Assembly: GCF_004745635.1 (NCBI RefSeq)
Contig: NZ_SRLB01000010.1
Coordinates: 62,001-126,000, forward strand
Reading direction: 5' to 3'
Source: Methylobacterium nonmethylotrophicum
GTDB lineage: Bacteria; Pseudomonadota; Alphaproteobacteria; Rhizobiales; Beijerinckiaceae
DNA: 64,000 bases
Part shown: piece after piece, positions 8,599 to 16,520 of the stretch
Layout of the letters: every line of letters begins with the position of its first letter
Position numbering within the stretch: position 1 is the stretch's first letter
Notes under the pieces: model-generated
The model's input: the letters and a program-made list of their open reading frames with translations, nothing else
Databases searched by the model: none
Told to the model about the DNA's origin: nothing
Translations under genes and position numbers: made by a program

Positions 8599-9045
8599 AT
8601 GCTCGACGACATCTACAATGCCCGCATCCTCGCCCTCGCGGCGGACATCCCCCGCCTCGGCCGGTTGCCGAGCCCGGAGGCGAGCGCGTCCAAGCACTCC
8701 AAGCTGTGCGGCTCGACCGTGACGGTGGACCTCGTCACCGAGGGCGACACCGTCACCGACTTCGCCCACGACGTGAAGGCCTGCGCGCTCGGCCAGGCCG
8801 CCTCCTCGCTGATGGCCCGCCACGTGGTCGGGGCGACCGCCGGGGAGCTGCGCGCCTTGCGCGACACGGTGCGGCGGATGCTCAAGGAGGGCGGCCCGGT
8901 GCCCCAGGGTAAGTTCGCCGATTTCGCCGTGCTGGAGCCGGTGCGGGACTTCAAGGCGCGCCACGCCTCGACGCTGCTCACCTTCGACGCCGTGGTCGAC
9001 GCCCTCGACCAGATCGCCGCGAAAGGCGAAGCGGTGCCGGCGTGA
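8599..9045 (+). CDS. NifU-like (IscU-type) iron-sulfur cluster assembly scaffold
   Basis: 148-aa cytoplasmic protein of the NifU_N/IscU family, on which Fe-S clusters are built before transfer. Conserved features: an N-terminal helix ending in the LGRLPSPEAS region, the first cysteine in LCGSTVTVDL (about residue 37), the second in KACALGQAASS (about 65), and a C-terminal helix. The third IscU cysteine is not obvious, as in the SufU-like/YidD-linked subgroup seen in alphaproteobacteria. Its stop overlaps the GTG start of yidD (GTGA), so the two are translationally coupled. Confidence 0.85.
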   Translation: MLDDIYNARILALAADIPRLGRLPSPEASASKHSKLCGSTVTVDLVTEGDTVTDFAHDVKACALGQAASSLMARHVVGATAGELRALRDTVRRMLKEGGPVPQGKFADFAVLEPVRDFKARHASTLLTFDAVVDALDQIAAKGEAVPA

Positions 9046-9347
9046 GCCCGGCCCGCCGCGCGGCGCATCTCGCCATCCGCGGCTACCAGCTGACCCTGTC
9101 TGGCCTCGTCGGGCGCCAGTGCCGGCACTGGCCGTCCTGCTCGGCCTATGCCGACGAGGCGATCCAGCGCCACGGCCTCTGGGCCGGCGGCTGGATGGGA
9201 TTCGCCCGGATCTGCCGCTGCGGCCCGTTCGGCACCCACGGCATCGACCTCGTGCCGGAGGCGCTGCCGGCGCAAGCCGCCTGGCACCGCCCCTGGGCCT
9301 ATGGCCGCTGGCGCGGGGTCAACGCCCCGCCGCCAACATGCGACTAA
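9042..9347 (+). CDS. yidD: Membrane protein insertion efficiency factor YidD
   Basis: 101-aa peripheral membrane protein thought to assist the YidC insertase. The family core is clear: the RGYQLTLS helix, then CRHWPSCSAYADEAI (usual form C.F.PsCS.Y..eAi), then a GFARICRCGPF segment. The GTG start at 9042 overlaps the preceding stop. The C-terminal tail (GRWRGVNAPP) is typical of alphaproteobacterial members. The gene ends exactly where base composition drops sharply into the AT-rich island. Confidence 0.92.
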   Translation: MSPARRAAHLAIRGYQLTLSGLVGRQCRHWPSCSAYADEAIQRHGLWAGGWMGFARICRCGPFGTHGIDLVPEALPAQAAWHRPWAYGRWRGVNAPPPTCD

Positions 9348-10340
9348 ATCTTTTCGCCCTTCTTTGAACAATATTTTTCAAGTTATATTTTGCTGGGTGC
9401 TGCATTTATTTTTAAAGATCTTTATACTTGTTTAAAATTACTGTGATTTTATATTATTGAGATGAAAAAGCCTTTTCCTTGCTTGTCATGCATAGATTTG
9501 TTCGCGCAACAAAATAATTTGTATTGACTATCTGTCAAATCCGTCAGAATCATATTCGTGATGGTATTTGATAACGAGGGGGTTGAAATTGGAAGATCAG
9601 GCGAAACAACCTCTGCTTAGAGGAATAGTCGGTGTAAATCTCGGGCATTTGATCATTTCTATATTATTTATTTTATTTTTGAGTTCTCCTTTTTTATTTT
9701 ATGCGTACATAAAATCTACTAATATATTTCCAAATTGTTTGAGCGAGAACTGCAAGCAACATGCGGATTATCGTTATTTAGTTTCAAGTGGATGGAGTGC
9801 TATTTTTTCTCTTGCAGCGACTGCAGGTTGCTTGGGTACCATAGTGAGTTTTTTTCTGCGGCAAACAAAAAATGATCCTATATATCGAGAAAAAGCAAAT
9901 GGAAATACTTTAAATGCTAATTTTGTCTTTATAGGATTGAGGGAAATATCTTTATTATGTTTTTTGGGAATCGTTTTTGGAGTCCTAATGATAGCACTTT
10001 TTATGGGTGGGTTCGTAAAAGGTAATTTGTTTCCCGATATAGTAGACGAGAAAAGCTCTTGGATTGATTTTAATATTAGAGTAGATGATTGGGCAAAAAC
10101 GTTCATCTGGTGTTTTTTGGCAGGATTCTCAGAAAGACTCATACCTAGTTTGTTGGATGGTTTGGTGCGCAGGGTTGATGCGAACAATTCCCAAACCGCA
10201 GAGCCTGCAAATGTCGAAATAAAGGCTAATTCCAATGATAAACACCCGAATAATAAATAATTAATATTGAAATTATCAGAATATTATTATATAAAATAAA
10301 AAAAATATAAAGTAATCGGCAGTTTATAAATCGGAGCGTT
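9348..10340. other. AT-rich island (roughly one-third G+C) inserted between yidD and thrS
   Basis: Composition falls abruptly after the yidD stop (about 9350) and recovers near 10340. The first 240 bases and the last 80 are non-coding, with A/T runs. The middle holds one membrane-protein gene (9589-10260). No integrase, transposase, tRNA or clear flanking duplication is visible. A weak promoter-like TTGACT sits at 9524-9529. Signs of transfer are base composition and AT-ending codon use unlike all neighbours. Confidence 0.8.
9589..10260 (+). CDS. AT-rich, presumably acquired membrane protein of unknown function
   Basis: 223-aa protein with about four predicted membrane helices: near residues 17-37 (an Ile/Leu/Phe-rich run after GVNLGHLI), around 70-85 (IFSLAATAGCLGTIVSFF), around 115-140 (ISLLCFLGIVFGVLMIALF), and a final one around 175-185. 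The final one is followed by AGFSERLIPSLLDGLV, a short motif I associate with several uncharacterised bacterial membrane proteins. The polar C-terminal tail is Asn/Lys-rich. I chose the TTG at 9589 because GAGGGGG lies six bases upstream; in-frame TTGs at 9568 and 9583 are alternatives. No function can be assigned. A role in defence or phage interaction is only a possibility from its island setting. Confidence 0.7.
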   Translation: MEDQAKQPLLRGIVGVNLGHLIISILFILFLSSPFLFYAYIKSTNIFPNCLSENCKQHADYRYLVSSGWSAIFSLAATAGCLGTIVSFFLRQTKNDPIYREKANGNTLNANFVFIGLREISLLCFLGIVFGVLMIALFMGGFVKGNLFPDIVDEKSSWIDFNIRVDDWAKTFIWCFLAGFSERLIPSLLDGLVRRVDANNSQTAEPANVEIKANSNDKHPNNK

Positions 10341-10350
10341 TTTGCTCCGA
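10331..10350 (+). terminator. Hairpin after the AT-rich gene
   Basis: TCGGAGC, a GTTTTT loop, then GCTCCGA: a perfect 7-base stem 70 bases past the stop of the AT-rich gene and at the boundary back to high GC. It lacks a following T-run. It may end the island transcript or be part of the thrS leader. Confidence 0.4.
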
Positions 10351-10485
10351 GTCACCCCCTGTCATATCGCCTCGTGGCTGCTATACGGCGCCGGTTCGGT
10401 GCGTGGGGACGCACGCCGGATTCTGTCCACCACCCGGCTTACCTGCACCGTGCGCAGGAGTGAGCCCCGAGGAGTCTACGAGCCC

Positions 10486-12498
10486 ATGCCGATCCTGACA
10501 TTTCCCGATGGCGCCACGCGGTCCTACGACGGCGCCGTGACCGGCCGCGCCGTCGTCGAGGGCATCGCCAAGTCGCTGGCCAAGCGCACCGTGGCGATGG
10601 CCCTCGACGGCACCGTCCGCGACCTCGACGACGCGATCGCCCAGGACTCGCGCATCGAGTTCCTCGACCGCACCGACCCGCGGGCGCTCGAGCTGATCCG
10701 GCACGACTGCGCCCACGTGCTGGCGGAGGCGGTGCATTCGCTGTGGCCGGAGACCCAGGTCACGATCGGCCCGGTAATCGAGAACGGCTTCTACTACGAC
10801 TTCCACCGCGAGACCCCGTTCTCGCCGGACGATTTTCCGGCGATCGAGGCGCGGATGCGCGAGATCATCGCGCGGGACGCCCCCTTCACCAAGGAGGTCT
10901 GGGCCCGCGACGACGTGCGCCGGCTCTTCGCGGACAAGGGCGAGGCCTTCAAGGTCGAGCTCGTCGACGCGATCCCGCCGGGCGAGGACCTGCGCCTCTA
11001 CCGCCAGGGCGCGTGGTTCGACCTGTGCCGCGGCCCGCACATGACGTCGACGGGCAAGGTCGGCACCGCCTTCAAGCTGATGAAGGTGGCGGGCGCCTAT
11101 TGGCGGGGCGATTCGACGAAGCCGATGCTGAGCCGGATCTACGGCACGGCCTGGGCGAACCAAGCCGATCTCGACGCCTACCTCAACCGTCTGGCCGAGG
11201 CCGAGCGCCGCGACCACCGGAAGCTCGGCCGCGAGATGGACCTCTTCCACTTCCAGGAAGAGGGGCCGGGCGTGGTGTTCTGGCACCCGAAGGGCTGGAC
11301 CTTGTTCCAGTCCCTGATCGCCTACATGCGCCGGCGCCTGAAGGGCGACTATGCCGAGGTGAACGCCCCCCAGATCCTCGACAAGGCCTTGTGGGAGACC
11401 TCGGGCCACTGGGACTGGTACCGGGAGAACATGTTCGTCACGAAGACCGAGGACGAGCGCGTCTTCGCGATCAAGCCGATGAACTGCCCCGGTCACGTGC
11501 AGATCTTCAAGCACGGCTTGAAGTCCTATCGCGACCTGCCGCTGCGGCTGGCCGAGTTCGGTTCGGTCTCGCGCTACGAGCCGTCCGGCGCGCTGCACGG
11601 GCTGATGCGGGTGCGCGCCTTCACGCAGGACGACGCCCACGTCTTCTGCACCGAGGACCAGCTCGCGGCCGAGTGCCTGAAGATCAACGACCTGATCCTC
11701 TCGACCTACGCCGATTTCGGCTTCGACGAGATCGTGGTGAAGCTCTCGACGCGGCCGGAGAAGCGCGTCGGCTCGGACGCCCTGTGGGACCACGCCGAGG
11801 ACGTCATGACCCGGGTGCTGGCTCAGATCGAGGAGCAGTCCGGCGGGCGGATCAGGACGGCGATCAACCCGGGGGAGGGCGCCTTCTACGGGCCGAAATT
11901 CGAGTACGTCCTGCGCGACGCCATCGGCCGCGACTGGCAGTGCGGCACGACGCAGGTCGACTTCAACCTGCCGGAGCGGTTCGGCGCCTTCTTCGTCGAT
12001 GCCGACGGGCAGAAGAAGACCCCGGTGATGGTCCACCGGGCGATCTGCGGCTCGATGGAGCGCTTCACCGGCATCCTGATCGAGCACTTCGCCGGCCACT
12101 TCCCGCTCTGGCTCGCGCCCTTGCAGGTCGTGGTCGCGACGATCACCGGCGAGGCCGACCCGTATGCCCGCGAGGTCCTGAAGGCGGCCGACGCGGCGGG
12201 CCTGCGGGCCGAGGCCGATCTTCGCAACGAGAAGATCAACTACAAGGTCCGCGAGCACTCCCACGCCAAGGTGCCGGTGATGCTGGTGGTCGGCCGCAAG
12301 GAGGGCGAGGAGCGCACCGTCTCGATCCGCCGCCTCGGCAGCCCGCAGAGCCGCACCCTGCCGCTCGACCAGGCGCTCGCCGAACTGGTGGCCGAGGCGA
12401 CCTTCCCGGACCTGCGGCGGGCGCAGGCCGTGGCGGACAGCGTGGCGAGCGAGGGCGTGACGCTCGATGGGCACCATGGGGAAAAGCCGGTGCCGTAG
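10486..12498 (+). CDS. thrS: Threonyl-tRNA synthetase
   Basis: 670-aa class II aminoacyl-tRNA synthetase charging tRNA-Thr. Domains in order: TGS (about 1-60), second additional/editing domain (65-225, with the [12 protein letters not shown] zinc-type HxxxH motif), catalytic core (about 240-540, class II motifs around [12 protein letters not shown] and [20 protein letters not shown], and motif 3 near [11 protein letters not shown]), and the anticodon-binding domain (550-650). ATG 10486 gives the usual [13 protein letters not shown] N-terminus; the longer frame back to 10342 is leader. AGGAG lies 11 bases upstream. The roughly 130-base leader contains several stem-loops that could carry regulation. 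Confidence 0.96.
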   Translation: MPILTFPDGATRSYDGAVTGRAVVEGIAKSLAKRTVAMALDGTVRDLDDAIAQDSRIEFLDRTDPRALELIRHDCAHVLAEAVHSLWPETQVTIGPVIENGFYYDFHRETPFSPDDFPAIEARMREIIARDAPFTKEVWARDDVRRLFADKGEAFKVELVDAIPPGEDLRLYRQGAWFDLCRGPHMTSTGKVGTAFKLMKVAGAYWRGDSTKPMLSRIYGTAWANQADLDAYLNRLAEAERRDHRKLGREMDLFHFQEEGPGVVFWHPKGWTLFQSLIAYMRRRLKGDYAEVNAPQILDKALWETSGHWDWYRENMFVTKTEDERVFAIKPMNCPGHVQIFKHGLKSYRDLPLRLAEFGSVSRYEPSGALHGLMRVRAFTQDDAHVFCTEDQLAAECLKINDLILSTYADFGFDEIVVKLSTRPEKRVGSDALWDHAEDVMTRVLAQIEEQSGGRIRTAINPGEGAFYGPKFEYVLRDAIGRDWQCGTTQVDFNLPERFGAFFVDADGQKKTPVMVHRAICGSMERFTGILIEHFAGHFPLWLAPLQVVVATITGEADPYAREVLKAADAAGLRAEADLRNEKINYKVREHSHAKVPVMLVVGRKEGEERTVSIRRLGSPQSRTLPLDQALAELVAEATFPDLRRAQAVADSVASEGVTLDGHHGEKPVP

Positions 12499-12509
12499 TG
12501 CACTGGCCT

Positions 12510-12538
12510 GAACCCTCCCCCCTCTGCGGGGAGGGTTC
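12510..12538. terminator. 11-base-stem hairpin between convergent thrS and tadG-like genes
   Basis: GAACCCTCCCC, loop CCTCTGC, then GGGGAGGGTTC. It sits 11 bases after the thrS stop, between convergent genes, and could serve both directions. The loop and stem match the CTCTGCGGG repeat family seen again near 39404-39660, so it is also a member of a dispersed palindromic repeat. Confidence 0.6.
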
Positions 12539-12684
12539 GCTCGCACGGGCCGGCGCGTTGACGCGACAGGCTCAATGCGGCTCGAGCGGCCCCGCCCGCA
12601 TCGCGAGGCTCACCCCGTCGAGCCAGAATCCATCCGCGCAAGCCGTCACGGTGGCCTTGCGCCGGCCTGCGCCCGCCACCCGAC

Positions 12685-14130
12685 CTACTTCGTGAGGCGG
12701 GCGACGCGCAAAGCCTGGTCGAACATCGCGTTGAGCGCCGCGGTGATGTCGGCCGGGGTGTTGGCGGTGCGGAAGTAGCCCGGCGAGGCGCAGGCCTGAA
12801 GGGGCGTCGCCAGCGTCGGGCTGAACCCGTTGACACGGTTGTTCTCCCACGCGATGCCGCCGCCCTTGTCGACGAAATCGATGATGTTGTAGGGGATATA
12901 CAGGATAGAGATCGTCGCGCCGGCATTCTTCAGCGCCGTGCAGTTGTTGGAATCGATTTGGGCCGGCTGTGAGCCGTCCCACCAGGCATTGCCGTAGCCG
13001 GCAAATTGCGACGGGTTGCCCGGATAGGCGTATTTCCCGTTGCTCATCACGAAGAAGTGCTGGCCGTTCTGCATCCCGTCGGTGATCAGGAACACGAACG
13101 GCTTGCGGGCGGCGCTGGTGGAGCCGTCGCCGAAGCCGTTCTGGCTGACGATCGTCTTCATCTGCGGCAGGGCGACCTCGAAATGGGTGCCGCCCGCGCC
13201 GGTTCCGGTGGTGGGATCGCCGAAGCTGTTGAGCTGCGTCGTGCCGGTATCGAGGAGGTTGGTGAAGGCGAGCGGCCAGGCGAGGGCGCACTGGGCGGAG
13301 GTCTTCAGGGAGGTCACGTCGCTGGTCTGGCCGGCGAGCGTCGCGAGCTGGTTGATGAACGGGTAGATGCCGATCCGGTACTGGTTCGGGACGCTCGGGA
13401 TCGAGGCGCGCTGGATCAGCGCGCAGACGGCATTGTTCACCGCGTCCGACCGCAGCTGGATCTTGCCCGCCGCCTTGGTCCAGCCGACATAACCCGGGAA
13501 ATGACAGGCGAACTGGCAGCCCTGCTTGTAATCCGAATACATGTCGTTGTTGACGCTGGCGAGCTGGGTCATGCCGCTCGCGGTCGAGGGCAGGCCCATC
13601 GAGCCCGATACGTCGACCATCAGGTAGAAGTCGAGGTAGCTCGGCAGGTCGGCCGAGGCGGTGACGGTGTTGCCCATCGTCGTGGTGGGGACGAGGAACA
13701 GCTTGCTGAAGCTGTTCTGGATCGTCGCCGTGTAGGTGACCGTCGCGGTGATGGTCTGGCCGGAGGCGACGACCTGCGGGGTCGCCAGCGACACGGTGGC
13801 CAGCGGGACGGTGCCGGTATTGACGTTGAAGGTATTGACGGCCTGGGTCTTGCCCGCCGTGAGCGCGGCGGCGAGGACGCCGTTCTGCGACGAGTTGGCG
13901 GCCACGTAGGCCTTGGCGGTGACGACGGCGGCCAGCGCCGCCGCGTCCGCCGCGCGGTCGAGCCGCGACCGGTTGGTCACCGCGACGCCGTAATCGACCC
14001 CGAGCCCGACGAGGCCGACGATCGGCACCAGGCTCAGCCCGAACAGGATGTTGATGCCGCCGCCGCGGGCGCGGGCGAGGGACGCCGCCGCCGCGGCGAA
14101 CCGGCGGGCTCGACTCAGAAACCGGGACAT
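12685..14130 (-). CDS. TadG-like pilus protein with von Willebrand A domain
   Basis: 481-aa membrane-anchored protein of the Tad (Flp pilus) class. The N-terminus has a short basic lead, one membrane helix (about residues 26-50, INILFGLSLVPIVGLVGLG) and the TadG/TadE-type DRAADAAALAAV segment. A VWA domain starts near 165, with a complete metal-ion site motif DVSGSMG (Asp173, Ser175, Ser177), and fills the rest. The bulk is expected to be periplasmic. It is last of three genes, overlapping the upstream TadE-like gene by 16 bases. ATG 14130 is used because the longer frame runs into that gene. No secretin, ATPase or pilin gene is nearby. Confidence 0.85.
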   Translation of the reverse strand: MSRFLSRARRFAAAAASLARARGGGINILFGLSLVPIVGLVGLGVDYGVAVTNRSRLDRAADAAALAAVVTAKAYVAANSSQNGVLAAALTAGKTQAVNTFNVNTGTVPLATVSLATPQVVASGQTITATVTYTATIQNSFSKLFLVPTTTMGNTVTASADLPSYLDFYLMVDVSGSMGLPSTASGMTQLASVNNDMYSDYKQGCQFACHFPGYVGWTKAAGKIQLRSDAVNNAVCALIQRASIPSVPNQYRIGIYPFINQLATLAGQTSDVTSLKTSAQCALAWPLAFTNLLDTGTTQLNSFGDPTTGTGAGGTHFEVALPQMKTIVSQNGFGDGSTSAARKPFVFLITDGMQNGQHFFVMSNGKYAYPGNPSQFAGYGNAWWDGSQPAQIDSNNCTALKNAGATISILYIPYNIIDFVDKGGGIAWENNRVNGFSPTLATPLQACASPGYFRTANTPADITAALNAMFDQALRVARLTK

Positions 14131-14873
14131 CTCGTGGCGATTCCGTCGTTGTTGGTGGTGTCGTAGTTCACCAGCGAGGCGTAGCGCGGCTGGACATAGG
14201 CCGAGCGCGCGATCCGGATCGGCTGGAGGATCTGGGTGCCGAAGGTCGGCGTGAAGGTGAACACCACGTCGACCACGATCAGCGAGGCCGGACCGTAGAC
14301 CGACCGCGGCAGGGCGGACCGGGTCGGGGCCGCGTTGTTGGCCGCCGGCACCTGCGGCACGCCGCAGGGCCGGAAGGCGGCGCCGCTCGCCGGCTGGGTG
14401 GTCCCGGTGCTGGTCCAGACCACGTTGGCGACGTAGCACGCGCTGAGATCGCTGCCGTCGCTGCAGGTGGTCGCGACCTGGGTGAACTGGATGCTGGCGT
14501 AGTTGATCGTGATGTCCTGCCACCACGATTTGCCCTGGCGTTTGGCGTCGTCCATCAGGTACGGGAACAGGACCAGGGCCGCGTCGTAGCTGAAATGCAG
14601 GTCGGCGGCGTTGACGGTCGCGACGGAGGTGCTCGCGTCGGGTGGCGAGGTCTGCGAGATCATCTGGCTGATCGACTGCACCACCAGCTCGACCTTGCGC
14701 ACGGCGTTGATGTAGGCGACGAGCTGGATGCCGCCGAGCATGATCGTCAGGAGCACGGGCAGGATCAGCGCGAGCTCCGCCGCCGCGAGGCCGTCCTCGG
14801 CCGCCCGGAAGCGCCGGATCGCCGATCCGGTCCTCCGGCGCGCGGGATGCCCGTCGGCGGGAGCGGCACCCAT
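14115..14873 (-). CDS. TadE-like pseudopilin protein (second of the set)
   Basis: 252-aa protein with an N-terminal basic region, the TadE-type EDGLAAAELALILPVLLT segment and a single membrane helix (about residues 30-55), then a Ser/Thr-rich periplasmic part with cysteines around residues 118-150. The glutamate before the helix is typical of class III pseudopilins processed by a TadV-type peptidase (family knowledge). ATG 14873 shares its last base with the upstream TGA. It probably works with its neighbours as minor pseudopilins or surface assembly factors. Confidence 0.78.
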   Translation of the reverse strand: MGAAPADGHPARRRTGSAIRRFRAAEDGLAAAELALILPVLLTIMLGGIQLVAYINAVRKVELVVQSISQMISQTSPPDASTSVATVNAADLHFSYDAALVLFPYLMDDAKRQGKSWWQDITINYASIQFTQVATTCSDGSDLSACYVANVVWTSTGTTQPASGAAFRPCGVPQVPAANNAAPTRSALPRSVYGPASLIVVDVVFTFTPTFGTQILQPIRIARSAYVQPRYASLVNYDTTNNDGIATRCPGF

Positions 14874-15424
14874 CAGAACTGCTCGACCCGGAAGGCGGCG
14901 GTCGACATCAGGAGGTAGGCCGCCTTGCCGTTGTAGGTCGCGCCGGCGCCGAGCCAGCCCGACAGCAGGGCGGGCAGGAAGGTGACCGGATAGATCACCT
15001 GCAGGTACTGGTAGTCGCCGCGGTTGCCGAGGGTGAACTGGCCGCTCCCGGGCGTTAGCGACGGCAGCACCAGCCCGCTCATGTCGGACTTGGCGTAGGT
15101 GTAGTAGCCGCTCGGCTGCGCCGCCTTCGGCACGACGTAGAGGTTGACGATCACGTCGCCGCAGGACATCGCGGCGGGCAGGTAGCCGCAGAGCGCCTGC
15201 GTGAAGGCCGCCCGGCTCGCCGGGGGCGACTGCGACTGGGCGTTGCCGATGACGATGTCCCGCGCGGCCCGGCCGGTGGCGTAGTCGAGCTTCTGGTTGA
15301 AGTACAGGATCTGCGCCACGACCATGGTGAAGAGCAGGGTCGTGAGGAACAGCATGCCCACGATGGCGAACTCGACGGTCGTCGAGCCGCTTCGGTCGCG
15401 GAGGAGGGCCGGCACGCTGCACAT
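14873..15424 (-). CDS. TadE-like pseudopilin protein (first of the set)
   Basis: 183-aa protein with the clear TadE signature near its N-terminus (DRSGSTTVEFAIVGMLFL, residues 10-27), one membrane helix and a periplasmic domain. In TadE/TadF proteins the Glu in TTVEFA is the +5 glutamate after the processing site. It heads the three-gene set tadE-like, tadE-like, tadG-like, with stop-start fusion to the next gene. The Shine-Dalgarno is weak, and an A/T-rich stretch upstream (about 15440-15480) may hold the promoter. Confidence 0.82.
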   Translation of the reverse strand: MCSVPALLRDRSGSTTVEFAIVGMLFLTTLLFTMVVAQILYFNQKLDYATGRAARDIVIGNAQSQSPPASRAAFTQALCGYLPAAMSCGDVIVNLYVVPKAAQPSGYYTYAKSDMSGLVLPSLTPGSGQFTLGNRGDYQYLQVIYPVTFLPALLSGWLGAGATYNGKAAYLLMSTAAFRVEQF

Positions 15425-15620
15425 GGCAGCACCGTAGGGTTGAGCTCTTAAAGCAAAGATAATTGCAATATAGAAACCGGGAGCTTTGTGCGTCAGCTTT
15501 GGGCGAATGTACGGTTAACGCTTCGACATCGCGCCCTATGCCGATCCACGGCACGAGACGACCGGCGTCGCCGGGCGCGGCCGTGCCGGCGCCCCGTCAC
15601 GCCTGCGGCTGCAGGGCCTG

Positions 15621-16520
15621 TCACGGATCCTTGGCGATCGCCTCGATGTCGCGGTCGACGCCGCTCTCGACCTTGAAGTCCTGGGTGTAGACCTTGCCGT
15701 CGTGGCGGGCGATGAGCTGGTACTCGCCCTCGGCCAGGGTCACCTGCGGGAAGGCGCCGATCGCCTCCCGGATGGTGTCGCCGCCCGGGGTGAGCACGCT
15801 GAAGGCCGTGCCGGCAAAGGCCTCGGTGCCCGGAGCGGCGACGAGCTTCAGGGTCACGGTGGCGGCGCGGTGGTTCAGGGTCGCGTCGGTGAGGCGCCCG
15901 TTCTCGACCTTCAGGTCGGCGCGCTGGATCGCGTTCGAATCGCCCCAGGTCGAGACGACATGGTAGGTGCCCTCGGGCAGGCGCACGATCTCGCCGGCCT
16001 TGACGCCGTCGCGGACGAGCCGTCCCTCCGGGTTGTTGCCGATCGGCACGAAGACCGCGAAGGCGAGCTGGCCGGGCGCGATCCTGGCGTCGCCGACCGC
16101 GCCGCCGAGGCGGAGCGCCCCCGCATTGACCACGAGCAGGTCGCTGGCCTGGCCGGAATTCAGGGTCACGCGCTTCGAGGTGCTGACGAAGCCGTAGGTG
16201 ACGTTGGCGAGATAGGTGCCCGGGGGCAGCCGGAAGGTCGGTGCCGCCTCCTCCGAGCGGGCGAGCACCACCGGCTTGCCGCCCTCCGGCCGGTCCTCGT
16301 AGATCCGCCAGGTCAGGCCGCCGCGCAGGGGCTTGGCCTCGCTGGTCAGGACCGCCCGCAGGGACAGGCTCACCTCCGCGGGCGCCGGTGCCGGGGGCGG
16401 CCCCTGCGTCACGCCTTGAGGGGCCACGCTCGGCGGGAGCGCCGGGGCCTGCGCCAGGGCGGCGCTTCCCGAGAGCGCGACGAGCGCCAGGGCCTCACCG
16501 AAACGCCGTCTCGCCCTCAT
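15621..16520 (-). CDS. Secreted protein with three beta-sandwich repeats, unknown function
   Basis: 299-aa protein with an Arg-rich N-terminus and a hydrophobic signal peptide ending near ALAQA (residue 24), then a Pro-rich linker. Three similar modules follow, each with a short turn of the type GTY or GEY followed by a strand pair: PPGTYLANVTYG, LPEGTYHVVSTWG and LAEGEYQLIARHDG. They resemble carboxypeptidase-regulatory or prealbumin-like folds found in surface proteins. Its start overlaps the end of the YfhO-like gene by 26 bases, so the two are probably translated from one mRNA. No enzymatic residues stand out. Confidence 0.72.
   Translation of the reverse strand: MRARRRFGEALALVALSGSAALAQAPALPPSVAPQGVTQGPPPAPAPAEVSLSLRAVLTSEAKPLRGGLTWRIYEDRPEGGKPVVLARSEEAAPTFRLPPGTYLANVTYGFVSTSKRVTLNSGQASDLLVVNAGALRLGGAVGDARIAPGQLAFAVFVPIGNNPEGRLVRDGVKAGEIVRLPEGTYHVVSTWGDSNAIQRADLKVENGRLTDATLNHRAATVTLKLVAAPGTEAFAGTAFSVLTPGGDTIREAIGAFPQVTLAEGEYQLIARHDGKVYTQDFKVESGVDRDIEAIAKDP

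Noticed and set aside
9348..10340. AT-rich island considered as a prophage or integrative element
   Set aside because: No integrase, phage gene, tRNA or direct-repeat attachment site was found; called only as an acquired segment.
10415..10440. Weak resemblance of the thrS leader, read backwards, to the 3' end of RNase P RNA (ACAGAATCCGGC)
   Set aside because: Only about a dozen bases match, and the adjacent sequence is AT-rich protein-coding DNA, so no rnpB gene can be there.
10381..12546. 721-codon open frame antisense to thrS, and many other long antisense frames across the window
   Set aside because: In very GC-rich DNA the complement of a real gene often stays open. These frames have Arg/Pro/Gly-biased composition, no motifs and no ribosome sites.
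12572..12684. Minus-strand frame after tadG with a plausible-looking end (ACADGFWLDGVSLAMRAGPLEPH)
   Set aside because: Codon bias is tolerable but there is no good start or ribosome site and no recognised family. It may be a remnant; not enough to call a gene.
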